Part shown: positions 50,229 to 62,899 of the stretch, one piece after another | How the letters are laid out: each line of letters starts with the position of its first letter | How positions within the stretch are numbered: the first letter of the stretch is position 1 | Translations under genes and position numbers: made by a program | Assembly (NCBI GenBank): GCA_024362935.1 | Contig: JANCRA010000003.1 | Span: forward strand, 37,199,291-37,263,290 | Direction: 5' to 3' | Length of the DNA: 64,000 nt | Source of the DNA: Setophaga petechia | Lineage: Eukaryota; Chordata; Aves; Passeriformes; Parulidae | Notes under the pieces: generated by a model | What the model saw: only the letters and a program-made list of their open reading frames with translations | Databases searched by the model: none | Told to the model about the DNA's origin: nothing

Positions 50229-52841
50229 AAAGAAGATTACATACATCTCCTAATTAGGCCAACTTTTCAGTTCTGATGTTGAAATTATTGATGGTATAAA
50301 AGAGATCTGACTACCTAACAGTTTATTTGGCTAAAAACATGAAGTATAACTTCTGTAAGTGTTTAGACCTATACTAACAAGGAAGACAAAACATATAAAA
50401 TATGATAAAGGTGTTATTTTTACAATAACTTATATCTATTTACACCTTGGTTGTTTTAAATGAAAAAAACATATTCAACTAGTATGACACTTTAATTTTT
50501 CTTTTGATGGGATTATAAAAATGTAAAACCATTTAAAACAATTCTGTGACATAATTCTGACGTGAAAGAGGAACATGGGGAAAGTTACTAGTTTGTGTGT
50601 TTTCTATATCTGGACCTGCCATTCCTCAGCTAAATTTAGAACACAACAGTAGAAAATCATTATGGACAAGTTTTAATCTGAGATTTAAATAAAGAAATAT
50701 CAATTCATGTCAAAGTTGCAAAATGTTGAAGGATTTTTTATTTGAGCTTCTAAAACATCAAACTTTTTACTTTTACAACTGAGGACTTCCTTTACGTCTT
50801 TACTGATGAACGCAATTGGAATTTAGAAAAACATATGAGAATTTCAAAGCCAAAATTAAAAATTCTATTTGAGAGTTCATAGATACAGAAGTCTGTAGGC
50901 TTGTATGTAATCTCTGTAATTTTCTTATATAACAGTAACCAATCTTATATAATGTTTAAGAATCCAGTGCAGCAGATTTTGATTTTATAAACCACAGAAC
51001 AGGCTTGGGTCTTGCAGTTAAGGAGACATACTGATATTCCTACAAATTACTACAATAGTAACTTTTAATTGAATGAGAGCCTGCTGAAAAGAGACAAAAC
51101 AGGTTGGAGATGTGCAAAGTAAACAGAAGCTTGCAGAAATACAGGCTTTTTGAAAAGATTCACTGTTATTGCCTCAACTACTTTAAAAATAGACAAATGT
51201 ACAAAGAACTAACATATGTAAAATCTTACATTAAAGTGAGATTGCCTCATTTAGAAGCAGTAATACAGCAGGAAAGCAGCCTGCAGCCAGCAGAAGTGCT
51301 GCACAGTGGGAGGCTTATCCCAGCAAACAACAATTCACACCTGTTAATTACTCTGAATTAGCTTCCACACAATGCTGGGCATGACATTTATCCATTGTTT
51401 GGAAGCAATACCAATGTAATCTCTTACACTATTGTTATAAGTGAAATTAAAACTTAACATGAGTCATTTCCTTGCAAATCATCAGTTAACTCATCAAAGC
51501 ATTCGCCAGAGGACCTTTAAAGATCTAGAATGATAAAGCTATGTAAATTATATGTATTTCAGGCTTGCTGACAATTATGGTAAAGTTGTTGATGGTGAGA
51601 TTGCATAAACACTATTTCAGGTAAATTACTATTTAAACCATGATTAGTTACTTAAAGTCCAAAATACATGTTTGCACCAATAATAATTAAAAAAAAACTC
51701 ACTGAAGTTTTACTTACAATTCAAACATTTTCTAATCAGAAAATGTCAATTGCATTTGAAAGTTTTAAAACAATGTTTAAGTAACTTCAACACTAGTCCA
51801 AATCTATCCAGTTAATTTGACACACTTCAACAACTTAAGGCTTTTACAATTTCCTTCTAGTTTTTCATGCTAATGCTTGGATAAACTCAAAACAGAAGGC
51901 ACAAAATATTTTGGGAATTCTTGCTTTATCAAAATTATTTAATTAAAAATACTTTTTCTACCTGTATCTGCTTGTCTACCTAAAACATTTTTTGAGCAGC
52001 ATTAGCAGTCCTGTCCTTACTACTAAATAGTAACACTCTAGGTAGTTTTTCAGTACAGAAGAATTATAAAAATATTGTTTCTGCTTTTTGTGCATTCAAA
52101 GACTTCAGGCTGAATAAACTCCCAGGCATTCTGCACATTAAAAATAGTAGACTATATAATCATATTGAGAAAATCTTTAAGACAAATAGAAGTCTTAAAG
52201 GAGAAAACACACTAATAGGGATTTGATAAAAATTTTATATTTATAAAGACTGTGAATATGAAAAAGACTGTTCTGATTTTTTTAAGAGTTAAAAAGTTCT
52301 GAAAATACAAACCAAATGACAAAAAAAACCACAGCAACATCCAGGGGTTTTGGAGGGGGTCAGTAGGGAGAAAATTTAGACATACCATCTGTCCTCTAAA
52401 AGCATTAATATTTCAATATTATATATTTTATGCTGGTCTTTTCTCTTTCCACTGAAAGCAGAGATTTGCACATTTGGAGACTTATTTATAGATTCATAGA
52501 TTCCAACTATATTGACATTCATTTCACTTCAAAAGCAATTTCCCACTGATTTTACACAATCTCAATAACCTAAATTACATAAGATCCTTAGCTTTCAGTG
52601 CTCAAGGAACATGAATCCTTTCTGAAATATTTGTATTTCTTAATGTATTTCAGGTGTCCACAAAAAAATGAAGGGATCCTGGGCAATATATTATCTGTTG
52701 GTTTGGTTTTACCCTTCATGTGAACAAGGAGTTCGAAGGAGTAAGCCTGGTAGTCAAAGTTCACAGCCACTATGATTTCGTTTGTCAAATAGCTTTTTGC
52801 TTGTGTAACTAACAATGAAAAGGCCATTATCTGTTATTAAA
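50229..52841. other. AT-rich unique DNA
   Basis: No gene or repeat is recognised. Several stretches (for example around 51300-51700) hold homeobox-type TAATTA sites and could be conserved noncoding DNA, but this cannot be judged from one sequence. Confidence 0.45.
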
Positions 52842-53066
52842 CACAGAATGATTGAGGTTGGAAGAGATGCCTTGAATTCTCCTATTCCAGACCCCTGCTA
52901 AAGCAGGGTCAGTTACAGCCTGCTGCCAAAGACTGCCAGTCAACTGTTGAATATCTCCAGGGATTTAGATTCCACAACCTCCCTGGACCTTTTCCAGTGC
53001 TCAACTGCCCTTATAATAAAAATGTTTTATCTCACATTCAGGTGTATTGTCCTGTGGCTTTACTTG
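52842..53066 (-). mobile_element. CR1 LINE 3' end, minus orientation
   Basis: The plus strand reads the reverse complement of the avian CR1 3' region: CACAGAATGATTGAGGTTGG, then CTCCTATTCCAGACCCCTGC, AATATCTCCAGGGATTTAGA, TTCCACAACCTCCCTGGACC and TTTTCCAGTGCTCAACTGCC, followed by the remnant of the ACCCTTATAATAAA and TTGTCCTGTGGC blocks. CR1 is the dominant LINE of bird genomes and most copies, like this one, are 5'-truncated. This copy retains only untranslated sequence and codes for nothing. Confidence 0.9.
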
Positions 53067-53689
53067 TGCTAAAGTTGGTCAGCAATAGGTGATCAAGTTT
53101 GTTCAAGGACGAAATATATTCAGAAAACTTTTAAGTGATTATAATTCCAAGTGTTCTTCTGCAATGATGAGGAATTTGGCTTGTACTTGGTCATATTTAT
53201 AAAATGTTCAATTATACTCATTGAAATTCCCAATGCTAATAGCTTTTCATGATGCAACCTACATGTATTAAGTAGACTCTTCTGTACTAATGCCTTATTG
53301 ATAAACCAATGTATAAATAGATAAATTGATCAGTGGTATGACTAAAGGTGAGGTTTGCCTGTGGCATTGATGTCAGAAAAACTTAAAAACCTCACAGCGA
53401 TTATGAGTAGGTCTTGAAGTCATGACAATATGGTGCCAGAGCAATGGAGCTGGGAAGAGTTCCCAGGAGAAAAAAAAAACCACTTTTTTTTTGTTGTTGT
53501 TGACAATTAATTCCTCAGAGATATTCAAACAGAAACTATAATAAATTATAAAGTTAGATAATATCTTGGTGGTAGCTGATAGGATGAAAATACCACTTTG
53601 GATTACCTTAGAATATTATAATGTTTAAAAATATACTCCTGAGAGTAATTTATGTATGTAAATTATATTATTATGTGCTGAACCAAGAT
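53067..53689. other. Unique DNA upstream of the provirus
   Basis: No LTR could be recognised in this stretch, although it is where a 5' LTR of the provirus would be expected. An A run and a T run flank ACCAC near 53470-53492. The 5' LTR may be deleted or too decayed to see. Confidence 0.4.
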
Positions 53690-53818
53690 CACCAGGGACT
53701 CAGGGTGCTGACTGGCTTGCACACCGTAAGAAAGAGCCCTGCTTTAAGGTGCACAGTTTTGGTGACCCAGATTGTACAGCTATAAAGCCTTGAACGGATC
53801 ATCCTACTGCCCCAAGCG

Positions 53819-54640
53819 ATGGAGAATGGGATCAGGAAGGATTCCACTGCACACCAGCCAGTTTATAAGGTGCTCCACCTCCTTCTCTCCAGTGTCTGGA
53901 TGGTAAGTGACTCAAAGGTGCAATGCTCTGGAGACATGAGCAAGGACAAAATAGCTGTGGATTCCTTGACTGGCAAGTATATTTCATTTCTTCAATGAGA
54001 AATAATTAATGGTTTGCACAAAGAAAAGTGGTAAAAGAAAATTTTTTCTACCCGGTATCTGCTTGATATCAGAGGAAAAGGTACCTTTGTTGATGTGTCA
54101 GAGCAGAGAGTGAATATGTGGTACGAAGTGGTGGAAGCCCTTTTTCCCACATAGGTGCTCAGTCCTGAGGGAACATGAACCTTTGCTGATGAATTTGGAG
54201 CTGAGTGCAAGTTATATAGGGTATATACATATATATTTTTTTATACATATATACACAGAAAAAATCCAGGTGCCTTTAAGTCAGGCAGTGAGGTCTGATC
54301 ACCTTTTGCAGATGTTAAGTTTACTACTTCAGACTTGCTAAATTGGAAATTATGTGTGTGATCGCATCACGAGAATCCTGGAGGAAATTATCAACTTTAG
54401 GAAACTATCATGCTGCCTCATAGACCTGGTTGAGGGGAAATGTAGGCTATATTGAATGTCTTTATAGTGCAGAAGACAAAAGAAGTAAGTTGAAAGCATA
54501 TACAGAGGTTTTGAGTTGGAAAGGCATCTCCTTTTGACCTGAATCAATGTGCTCTTTGTAAGCAGCTAGGACATTGGAAAAATTAATGCTCCAACAGGGA
54601 AGGGAAGGATCAATCGAAAATAAATAAATGTTATAGTGCT
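53819..54640 (+). pseudogene. gag remnant of the class I ERV
   Basis: Gag is the retroviral structural polyprotein (matrix, capsid, nucleocapsid). An ATG at 53819 is in frame with a matrix-like stretch ending near 54150, a capsid block around 54315-54480 with the order seen in gammaretrovirus capsids (a TSDLLNW-like start, a His-containing middle), and a nucleocapsid zinc knuckle near 54548-54590 with the C-x2-C-x4-H-x4-C spacing. A stop codon sits just before the last cysteine of the knuckle. At least six further in-frame stops interrupt the gene, and much of the region between capsid start and knuckle is missing. The start choice is weak, because gammaretroviral Gag usually begins with a myristoylation Met-Gly, which is not seen here. 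Confidence 0.7.
54222..54256 (+). repeat. Short AT/TATA-rich repeat inside the provirus
   Basis: ATATACATATATA, a T run, then ATACATATATACACA. It lies between the matrix-like and capsid-like parts of gag and probably grew from an AT-rich stretch after insertion, although a TA-rich segment may be a family trait at this place. Confidence 0.7.
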
Positions 54641-54700
54641 GGAGGATTCTGACAATGACTGAGGAAGACCAGATGCCATATAATGGCATCCCCAGTCAAT

Positions 54701-54760
54701 CCTCTAATTCCAATAAAGCTGGGAAATGAAACAATAGATTTTTTTTTTTTTTTTGGAAAG
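54701..54760 (+). pseudogene. Truncated protease start of the class I ERV
   Basis: The residues PLIPIKLGNET lie in the same frame as the zinc knuckle of gag. They correspond to the first beta strand of the retroviral aspartic protease, before the catalytic Asp-Thr-Gly. The sequence then enters a T run (about 54740-54756) and the catalytic motif is not found, so the domain is cut off. Gag and protease sharing one frame agrees with the gammaretroviral arrangement, in which a stop codon between them is read through. Confidence 0.5.
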
Positions 54761-55020
54761 ATAGCAGAGCCAGTAATAACTAGTTGTAAGAGCCCACTAA
54801 GTAAATACCAATTGTTGCACTGATAGGAATAAGAATTTTGTGGCCATTCTTACAACCTATAAAATATACCACTGGACATATTAAATTGATTCATCAATTT
54901 TTACATTCTATGTATGCCAGAATGTCCTCTTCCATTGTTAAGATGAAATTTGTTATGCAAGTGATATTCTCAAATAACTTGTGAAAACTCTGTGTATCTA
55001 CACATCCCAAAAGAAATGCA

Positions 55021-55560
55021 ATGGAAGGCTCAGATCTACTGACTAATGGGCCAGACCTGGAAGAACCTGAGGATGATATCCCTGATGTGGCATTGAATGT
55101 GGCAATTCCCTGGGTATCAAAGAACCAGGTAAAGGAAAGAATGTGACTTCACTTAAAACTCAAACTACTAGCAAAGCCAGTGAGGGTAAATCAATATCCT
55201 ATTAGACTGAAAGCACATAAGGATTGGAGTCCATGATAAATATTTGAAGTATGGATTGCTTAGATAGTGTCAATCTGGATTTAATAGTCCTACTTTACCA
55301 GCAAAGAGGCCTCATTTTCAGGAATACAAACTGTTATGGGACTTAAGAGTAATGCAACAACTAACATGGATGCACACTCTAGCACACCAAACTCACAAGC
55401 ATGGAGCTGACAACGAGAATGTCATTCCTCAACCTGCTGGTCATGTTTTTTTGATGCAGCTCAGGGTATGGCTGGCTTTTTGGATTGCAAACACAGATTT
55501 CCAGGTCATGCTAAACTTCAAATCCTTGTCCTCAGGTCTCCTATTAATCTGTTTTTGACA
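55021..55560 (+). pseudogene. pol (reverse transcriptase N-terminal) remnant of the class I ERV
   Basis: Starting at 55021 a frame carries an acidic linker and then KPVRVNQYPI (about 55174-55203), which lines up with the conserved fingers motif of gammaretroviral reverse transcriptase (PVRVRQYP). About 150 bases further a frameshifted block reads EYKLLWDLRVMQQ, matching the conserved Y-R-x-V-x-D-L-R-x-V-N segment. The catalytic YxDD region was not found. Stops and at least one frameshift separate the two blocks. An open frame at 55352-55558 is a late fragment of this region and is not an intact gene. Confidence 0.7.
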
Positions 55561-55600
55561 CAGCCTTTATTTGTGCTTGGAACTGTGCCAATCCATTGTT

Positions 55601-58600
55601 AAAAAACTTTTGTTAAATAATTCTGAGTTCAAATTTGATACACCAAAACTCATTATTATTACTTATTTTTCTTTCAGTTATCCTTTGGTTTTCTGTCTCT
55701 TCTGATAAAATGCCTAGGACAACAGCCTGATAACTTTCAGGGTTTGGCTCCAGCTATGGCCTGAGAAAGTAGCAGTACTGTGGCATCTTAAAACAAGGTG
55801 TTTGATGGATGCCCTTGACTGGGTGCATTCTCAAACTCTGCATGGTGCTCAGCATCACTTGCACAGCACTGACCTTGCAGGTTTTTCACAGCAGCTTGCT
55901 GTCTTTGTGCTTGGGCCATAATGGGCTGCATTTGTGTGATGAACTCTGAGACCTTTGTCAAAGAACACTGCATCAAAAAGCACAAAATCTGCCTACGCCT
56001 CTCCAAAGAAACCTAAGAGACTCTTAGGTTTCCTGAGGTTAAAGCAGTTTACATTAGTTCTGAGTGTTTTGCAGATTGTCACTTATTCATCTCAATAGGG
56101 TGCAGATAGCGCTGGCCGGCCATCTGTCCCTTGTTTCAGCTGCCAGCAATCAGCCGCTTGGCAGGGCTAACAAAGAATACCTCCATGATATTTAAAGACA
56201 TACTGGACATTTTACCCCGAGATTCCTGCCAGCATTTCTATATTTAGAAAGCATTTTAGTTAAAAGAAGACTGAAAGTAAGCAAAGTGCTTCAGAATCAA
56301 ATGAGTCTGAAGAATAAGTAAAAATAAACATTGAAGCTTTTCAAGGATCTTAAAAGTTTAGTAACTTCATTTAAAATGCATTTTTGTTCTTGCATTTTAC
56401 AAATTAAGACAAATGCATAATTAGACTATTATTAAATGAGTGTATTCTCCTACCTAATTTTCAAAATAGTATGAACTGGAGTGACATATATCTTCAAGAA
56501 TCTTTTTTCCAGAATGAAATGGGGGTAAATCTGAACTAGATCAAACACTAACCAAACAGTACAATTGATACTAATTTTTGTTTCCAAACATGCAAATGGG
56601 ATAAACAACCAACTTTCTTCACACACACTGAAACAAAAGTCTTCAAAGTACTACTGAACACTGTTGAAATTCCAATAACTACTCGACCATCATCACATAA
56701 TCCCAAAGAGCAATGTTTTCTTTTTGGAATTAAAGAGAAATGTATTCTTCATTGCCCCTCTCAGTTCCAAAGCCAAACAAATTTGGATAACCATGCATTA
56801 ATGAAAGATACAAAACTTTCTGGTCGCTGGCAAAAACCACAAAGCAAATACATAGAGGACTCACCATCCAGTGAATGCTCATCAGCAGAGGTTTTAAGGA
56901 ACCACTATGTTGGATTTAGCCATTTAATCACTTTGGTCTTGAATAGACTTCATCAACATTTTCCATGGCTTATCCAAAATATTTCTTGAACAAAAGCTGC
57001 TATGACTCACTTAAAAAAAAAAAAGAAAATAAAAAAAGCCCCCTCCAAGAGCTGCTCTTCCTACAATATTACAACTATTTAAACACATTTTCCATTAAGT
57101 TCTGATATAGTTTGAATTTCTTTCCCCAGGCACATGTGGCAGCTGATAAGCATAACACACTATACTATGTTACTACAAAAATTATTTCTTTAGTAAAGGA
57201 AACACATATATAACTACCTGCAGCTTAAATTTCCTTACTATCCTGGACTTTTCTGAGAATTTTTGTTAAATTCTGATGTAAATCTTTTTTGCTCCTGAAA
57301 GTTGCTATTTCTATCACCTACTCTGATCAAACCTGCAAGGGAAAAAAAGTAATTCTTACTTTCTTTTCTTTTTCCTTTTATTTTTCTTTCTTTATTTTCT
57401 TCCTAGTCTTAAAAGGATTATGTAAAATTATCCTTGTTTTTTGTCTTTTCAAGTTGCAGCAAACCATGTTAGAGCTTTTACAGGCTTATGATTATGTGAT
57501 CAAAGTTATCAAGGAAATGTAACACTGCTTAGTCACTAAAAGAATTAACTCAAAGGAACCAAAATTCCTGTTCATCAGTTCAACTCATGTTCAAAAATCC
57601 CTTAATGAAAAAGAAAAATCAAATAATTTCAACCCTAAAACTGTCCAACAGATTGCACTTGTACTCTAACAGCATCAGGATGATTATGGTGGTTGATGGC
57701 CCAGAGAACACAGGTTGAAGTTATAAATGCAAGACTGATGAGCAGTAAGTTTCAAGCCAGTTTTGATAAAATGATGCATCATTAATGTATATTTGCTGAA
57801 TATAATCCTTTGAGAAGATTTAAATTTTGATGACAAAATTTGAAATCCTCAGCCAATTTAAAACCTATGAGACATGAAATTAGCATTAGAATGAGGCTGA
57901 TTTCAGACTCTTTTGAGTGATGACAGTATCAATTAAAACCAACACAAATAATCATGTAATCTTATTAAAAAACCCAACAATTTTTTAGATATGAAAAAAA
58001 TGCTTGTACCTTAAGTTCAGAGAAGGCATTGGAATTTTAGTTTGCTGTGACCCATGGTTTTAGCTAAATTAAAAGTCTTCTATATCTCATCTGTGTTATT
58101 TTTTTTCTTGCATCATTGTAGATTAGCTTAAAATAGTAAATTATAAGGTATGCTTTGCTACCAGCATAAAATGGGCTTTATTAGGATTAAATACCATTTA
58201 AAATAGGGTGGTACAGACATTAAGTTTTTCAAGACACCTTCAATAGTAAATACGAGCAAAAAATCTTATATTGTGAAATCTAATAGAACAGCGCAACAAG
58301 CCTTTAGGTCTTAAGATTCACTATCACTGCTTGAACCTCCATGAACCAAATAGCCTTGGTTTGTGTACTGCAAGCATCAAGAACAGGTTTCAATGAAAGT
58401 TTTAAAAGTATGATGTCAATAACTTCAGCAGGAGGCATATAAAGTTGTAGTGACATTCTTTCACATGCTGCTGAAACAAAATACATTAGAGACTTCATTT
58501 CTTGAAATTTTTGCACAGAAAAAAAAAAACTACAGGAGAGCTGCATGGATTTTTCATGTGGATTTTTAAAATTTATCAGCAGAAGAAAACAGAAAATTGA

Positions 58601-59050
58601 GAGCTTTGAAATAAGACAGAAAATGAGAAATTCTTATGATATCATCATAGATGCAATTTTAGCAATTTAGCATTCCACAACATAAAGGGGAAGAAAGGCC
58701 CACTTTGTTTTATATACATGCAATCCACATTTGCATTATATGAGATCTATTTTATTTATTTAAAAATAATGTCTAGAGATTTAAAGATGTCAGATTCTCC
58801 TCTGCAATGATACCCATTCTTGTGGCATTTTCAGTAGCTGATTATTGCTTTCTAGGATTTTCCACCTAATCTATACAAGCCACAGGAGACTGCACATGAA
58901 CCATGCCATGTCAAAGACTCTTGGCCTCCAGTCACCCCTCTTGCACCAGCTGCTTAGCAATCTTTGCACTGGGAATGGAGGTGGGTGAATCCTGGGTTTG
59001 ATTGGATGGGTGAACAGCCACAGCATTTTCTGCATGAATAAATAACGCAG
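55601..59050. other. Unique DNA with a GC-rich patch and a palindrome
   Basis: A 72-codon minus ATG frame at 55788-56006 is rich in Gln and Ala and coiled-coil-like, but I do not recognise it and it could be an old insertion. A short GC patch with GGCCGGCC lies near 56117. Other frames here (56783-56989, 57289-57522, 58304-58546 minus) are unassigned. The palindrome at 56008-56032 is listed separately. Confidence 0.45.
56008..56032. other. 25-base palindrome with 12-bp arms
   Basis: GAAACCTAAGAG (56008-56019) and CTCTTAGGTTTC (56021-56032) are exact reverse complements with one base between them. Near-perfect palindromes of this length are uncommon by chance and can form cruciforms; no binding protein is suggested. 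Confidence 0.9.
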
Positions 59051-59105
59051 GCCAAATTCATGCTTTGTCTAATTCCATTAGAATAAATGTACTTACTCCA
59101 GGGAT
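59050..59105 (+). repeat. Possible ancient interspersed repeat scrap
   Basis: GGCCAAATTCATGCTTTGTC, then TAATTCCATTAGAATAAATG and TACTCCAGGGAT, resembles an old amniote repeat motif that reads as TCTAACTCCATTGACTTCAATGGAGTTACTCCAGG. I cannot name the family. The match may be coincidence. Confidence 0.3.
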
Positions 59106-59611
59106 TGAAGTAGTTGGCGTGCACAAGGGCAGTAAATTATGGTGGCATCTGCCTTCCTGGAAGATCTAAAATGTGAAATACAAAGAAATTTCATGGCAGG
59201 GGGGGGAAACAGTTTGATTTATAAAGAATGAACTAGACATTCAGTAATTGAATAGTGCTCTCTTTGACACTGTTTAAGACAAATGTAGGTATTTATGTTT
59301 ATTTTTGGTCATTTTTTCTTCAAAAATACAAGAATTTTATTCTTGAAACAACAGAGGAACCATAAACCCATAATCACAGGGACTATCACCATCCAAAAAA
59401 GTGTTTTCCTTGAATGCACTTCATTGGGCTTACTTGTTATCAGCCAATTTTGGCATTAAACTCACACAACCTAGCCAAAATACAACAAATAAACTTGAAT
59501 GTTAAAAAGCAAACTTTCCCTGAAACCTCAGTCTCACAAACTCAGTTAATAATTCTATAAATTCATGTGGCTTTTGATGCAGTTCCCATTCCAGAAACTT
59601 TCTGTCTTACA

Positions 59612-59672
59612 TACATGTGTGTGTGTATATACATACATATATATATATATATATACACACACATATATATGT
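59612..59672 (+). repeat. TG / AT / AC compound microsatellite
   Basis: TG repeats, then TACATACATA, a run of AT repeats, ACACAC and again ATATATAT. It is a mixed dinucleotide microsatellite and accounts for the Tyr/Ile/His-rich start of the frame at 59617. Confidence 0.93.
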
Positions 59673-60867
59673 AGAAAATACTTTTGGCTCATTTAACCAA
59701 CAGCATAGTGAATATCAAGGCAAGACCCAAAAGGAGATGACCTCTGCTTGCTTCTGTGTCAGCTTCATCCAAAATGTGTTGGACTGGCAGGAGAACTCTC
59801 ATGCAATGAAAGACTGGAACAGACCCAAACTTATGAAAAACTACTCATCCCAACTGGGATTAATTAGACAACTGATTAGTGTCATAGCCTAGAAACATTC
59901 AACAACCCTTTAAAAGTGTTCCTAGGAGTTGTTATTATTAAGCCCCATTTAGGCTTTGACATTTGCATTTCATGTAACCTTACTTAAATCAAAAACAAAG
60001 AAAAATCCCTTTGGTTTCTTTCTTACCTGAGCTGCTGATCTTCTATAGATTAAGGAGATCTGTTCTTCTGTCCTTTTACCTTCATCAGGCATTGCCAGCT
60101 TGGAATCACCACCTTTTTTCCACTGCTTGACTAATCTGACAATTATGCACCAGAAGGCAGAGAGAAGGATACTGGCTGATTTTCATTAGGTAAAACATCA
60201 AAAGTTGGAAGAAATAGTTTTGTTAGTCTATTAAAGTTATGGTAAATTGACATGGCAGAAACAAAGTAAATGAAACTTCAGAGTTTACTCTTCGGAATTC
60301 CTTTTTGAAGAGGAGAAGGGAAAGGAGAGAAAGAGTAGAGATTTAGCCTGATGTTAGAAGTATGGAAAGGCCAAATATTTTGTCGGTGTAACTCAACTAA
60401 GTTTCAGTAAAGCTCTCTGTATCCATTAGTAGCAGCTTCATTTCAGACACACTAAACACTTTGTTTATCCTGCTTTAGTTCCATAAGACTAGATATAGTA
60501 AATCGGACCAGCTTATAGTTGAAGAGTTTAAAGTTTGAGGAGATACAGAAGTTACATAGTAGCAAGGGACCATAAACCCTCTTTGTATTAGAGGCTGGGA
60601 AGGAGAACAGAGCTGCTACCGTGCCAGTGCTGCATGAAAAATGGATTATTGTCAGTGGGAATGAAAAAAAGCTACAATCTCCACTAACTCAGAGTTCTTT
60701 TCCAGCTTTTTTCCTCTTCAAAATTTTATATTACTTTCAGTCTTCTGGACTTTGTTTAGCATGTTTTTAGAACAACACAGCTTTGGATCATAAAATTTTA
60801 TTTTTTATCGAAACTATTTTGGATTGGAAATTATTTTTTGACAGAAATATAAGTATACACTCAAATA

Positions 60868-60910
60868 CATGCATATATATATTTACATATATATATAGAT
60901 ATATAGATGT
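60868..60910 (+). repeat. AT-rich dinucleotide repeat
   Basis: GCATATATATATTTACATATATATATAG followed by ATATATAGATG. An interrupted AT microsatellite. Confidence 0.9.
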
Positions 60911-62899
60911 ATTATTATGATTGAATTTGACTCAAATTATATGACAGCATAACATTCCCTTGCTCTACTCTTTTATCATACTTCTAGTTTTAACAACTTT
61001 AATTCCTAGATTGGGAAAAACACGAGAAACATCCTCATAATTTTTTTTTATCTCATCTTATCTCCCTTTTTAGGTTTGTTTTCTCCAGTTTAATTTATTG
61101 TCTTTAATAAATTACAAATTTATCAAATATAAACCACCTGCTTTTAGACTGAAAAATGCTGACATCCTAATTCATTAGTTATCACCTGTGTCCATACTGC
61201 TTTTCTGTTCTACCTTTTGAGATTGTAATTGACAGTTTTAGCAGGTAACCTAACAGAACAATTTTTTTTTTTCATCCTTTGGGGACAACTGATCTTAATG
61301 CACTGACCCTGCTTTAGAAAGCACAAGGAGTGTGAAAGACAGCTTTCAGATTAGGTGTGGTCAGCACCTGGCTGACAATTAGATTTTTTAGTTGATGAGT
61401 TTGGGCAGCTCTGTCATGGAGAACATGCTTTTGTACCCAGAGAAAATTCTTGTTTAATATGCATTTCAGATGTTGCTGCTTTTCAAAATTTTACGGAGAG
61501 GCATCCAGCATCAGTGTGTCTTTTAGCTCAGTCTCATTCTTCCTCTTCAATTTATTACAGTTTTATGGAAATTAAAAATGAGCTGTGAGAAGAGATATTT
61601 TTGGAATGCTTTAATATCCTGTCAGCAAGCTCTCCAGACAGAGTTAAGAAATTTTGATAGGATGGATATTCCTTATTCTTTCCTTCCATCTTGCTTACTA
61701 AAAATAAATCATATGAAGATATACAGTTTCACAGAAAATCACTCTGCAATAAAAAGTACCCATTATAGAGTGTCAATGGGTGTGATAATATGCATAATTT
61801 ACCTAGGGGGAGTATGCAATTAGAAAATTAACCTTTTACATTTCTCTCCCTAATCAGGTGCAACAAATGACTACAGAATAACACATTAGCAGCTGTATTT
61901 ACTGTATTTGCAAGCTTTACTGTATTAACAAGAAATTGATTATGTTTCAAAAGAGGAGAATTGAGTCTGTGTCTGTGAAAAGCACAGTTTGAGATGGCAT
62001 GGTGGATCTTCATATTCTTTTTATTCTTCCTTTCATTCTGGTAAAGGTGCATTACAAATACCAGGCATCCTAAGGACATGTTCAAATACCTCAATTCTTC
62101 CTGCTTTCAGGAACAAATATTTTTGTCATGTCTTTCTACCATAGTGACTCCAACTTTGAAAAGGGCTATTTAATACCCATTTTAATGACTTTTTTAGAAC
62201 AAGATTAATATTTTTCTATTAAGAAATGGATAGACACCAATTTCATTATGAAAGAGTAGTCTAAAAGTAATAATGTATTTTAATCACTATGAACTTTATC
62301 TCAAATTATTAAAGTAGCAAAATTAAAGTCTCTATATCTGGCTGCCATTATCCAGAATATTTATGTTCCTGTATTGTCAGCCATAGAAAACATCATGTCT
62401 GTGATGGTCTCAGAGGAAATTGGGATGACAGCAGGAGATACAAAGGCCAGTAGTGCAATCCTCTCTTTCAGCATGTTATACTTTGTGCTATCATCTATCA
62501 GAAATGACAAGGGCTATGAGAGGATTGTCCCCTTTTCCCACATATTGAAACAATGTGATTTCTGTCATTCTGAGGATTATTGCTCTTCAACAATAAATAT
62601 ACATATGAACTTCTGAGGGAATTTGATAGAGTTTCACTAGTAAGTGGAAAAGAGTCAGTTTTACAAGGAACAGTCAGGTTCTGGAAAAAAAAAAGATCTG
62701 TTTTGGAAGATGTAGGGATACCAGCATTAGTATGGTAATGACCCATTCCCCTCACAGCAAGGAATAATTAATCATTAGGAAAAATGCTTTGCCAGTCACT
62801 CTTCAGAATGTCTAACATTTCACCAGTGATTTTTTCCTTTATCAGGAAAATTTAGAAGATGGTAAAAAGCCAAACTCAAGATCTGAGCCTCTTTGACAG

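Larger units (their letters stand above)
53690..55600 (+). mobile_element. Broken gammaretrovirus-like endogenous provirus (class I ERV)
   Basis: An internal proviral fragment in plus orientation carries gag remnants, the start of protease and part of the reverse transcriptase, in that order. Matches are to gammaretrovirus-type proteins: a capsid block (about 54315-54480), a zinc knuckle (about 54548-54590), a protease start (about 54701-54735) and the N-terminal part of reverse transcriptase (about 55021-55350). Many in-frame stops, a poly(T) insertion at about 54740 and the loss of most of protease make it non-functional. No flanking LTR, integrase or envelope is recognised. The 5' boundary is a guess based on composition; the 3' boundary is where similarity fades. 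Confidence 0.8.
59106..62899. other. AT-rich unique DNA with dinucleotide repeats
   Basis: No gene is recognised. It holds the two AT/TG microsatellites listed separately. Frames at 61578-61823 (plus), 61828-62094 (minus), 62374-62616 (plus) and 62498-62755 (minus) are short and match nothing I know. Confidence 0.5.

Noticed and set aside
52487..52506. ATAGATTCATAGATTCCAAC, reminiscent of a CR1 3' terminus
   Set aside because: The sequence after it does not follow CR1, and the true CR1 3' end starts 340 bases further on.
55788..56006. 72-codon Gln/Ala-rich minus frame next to the provirus
   Set aside because: It has an ATG and a helical look but no recognised family, and it is antisense to the provirus; left unassigned.
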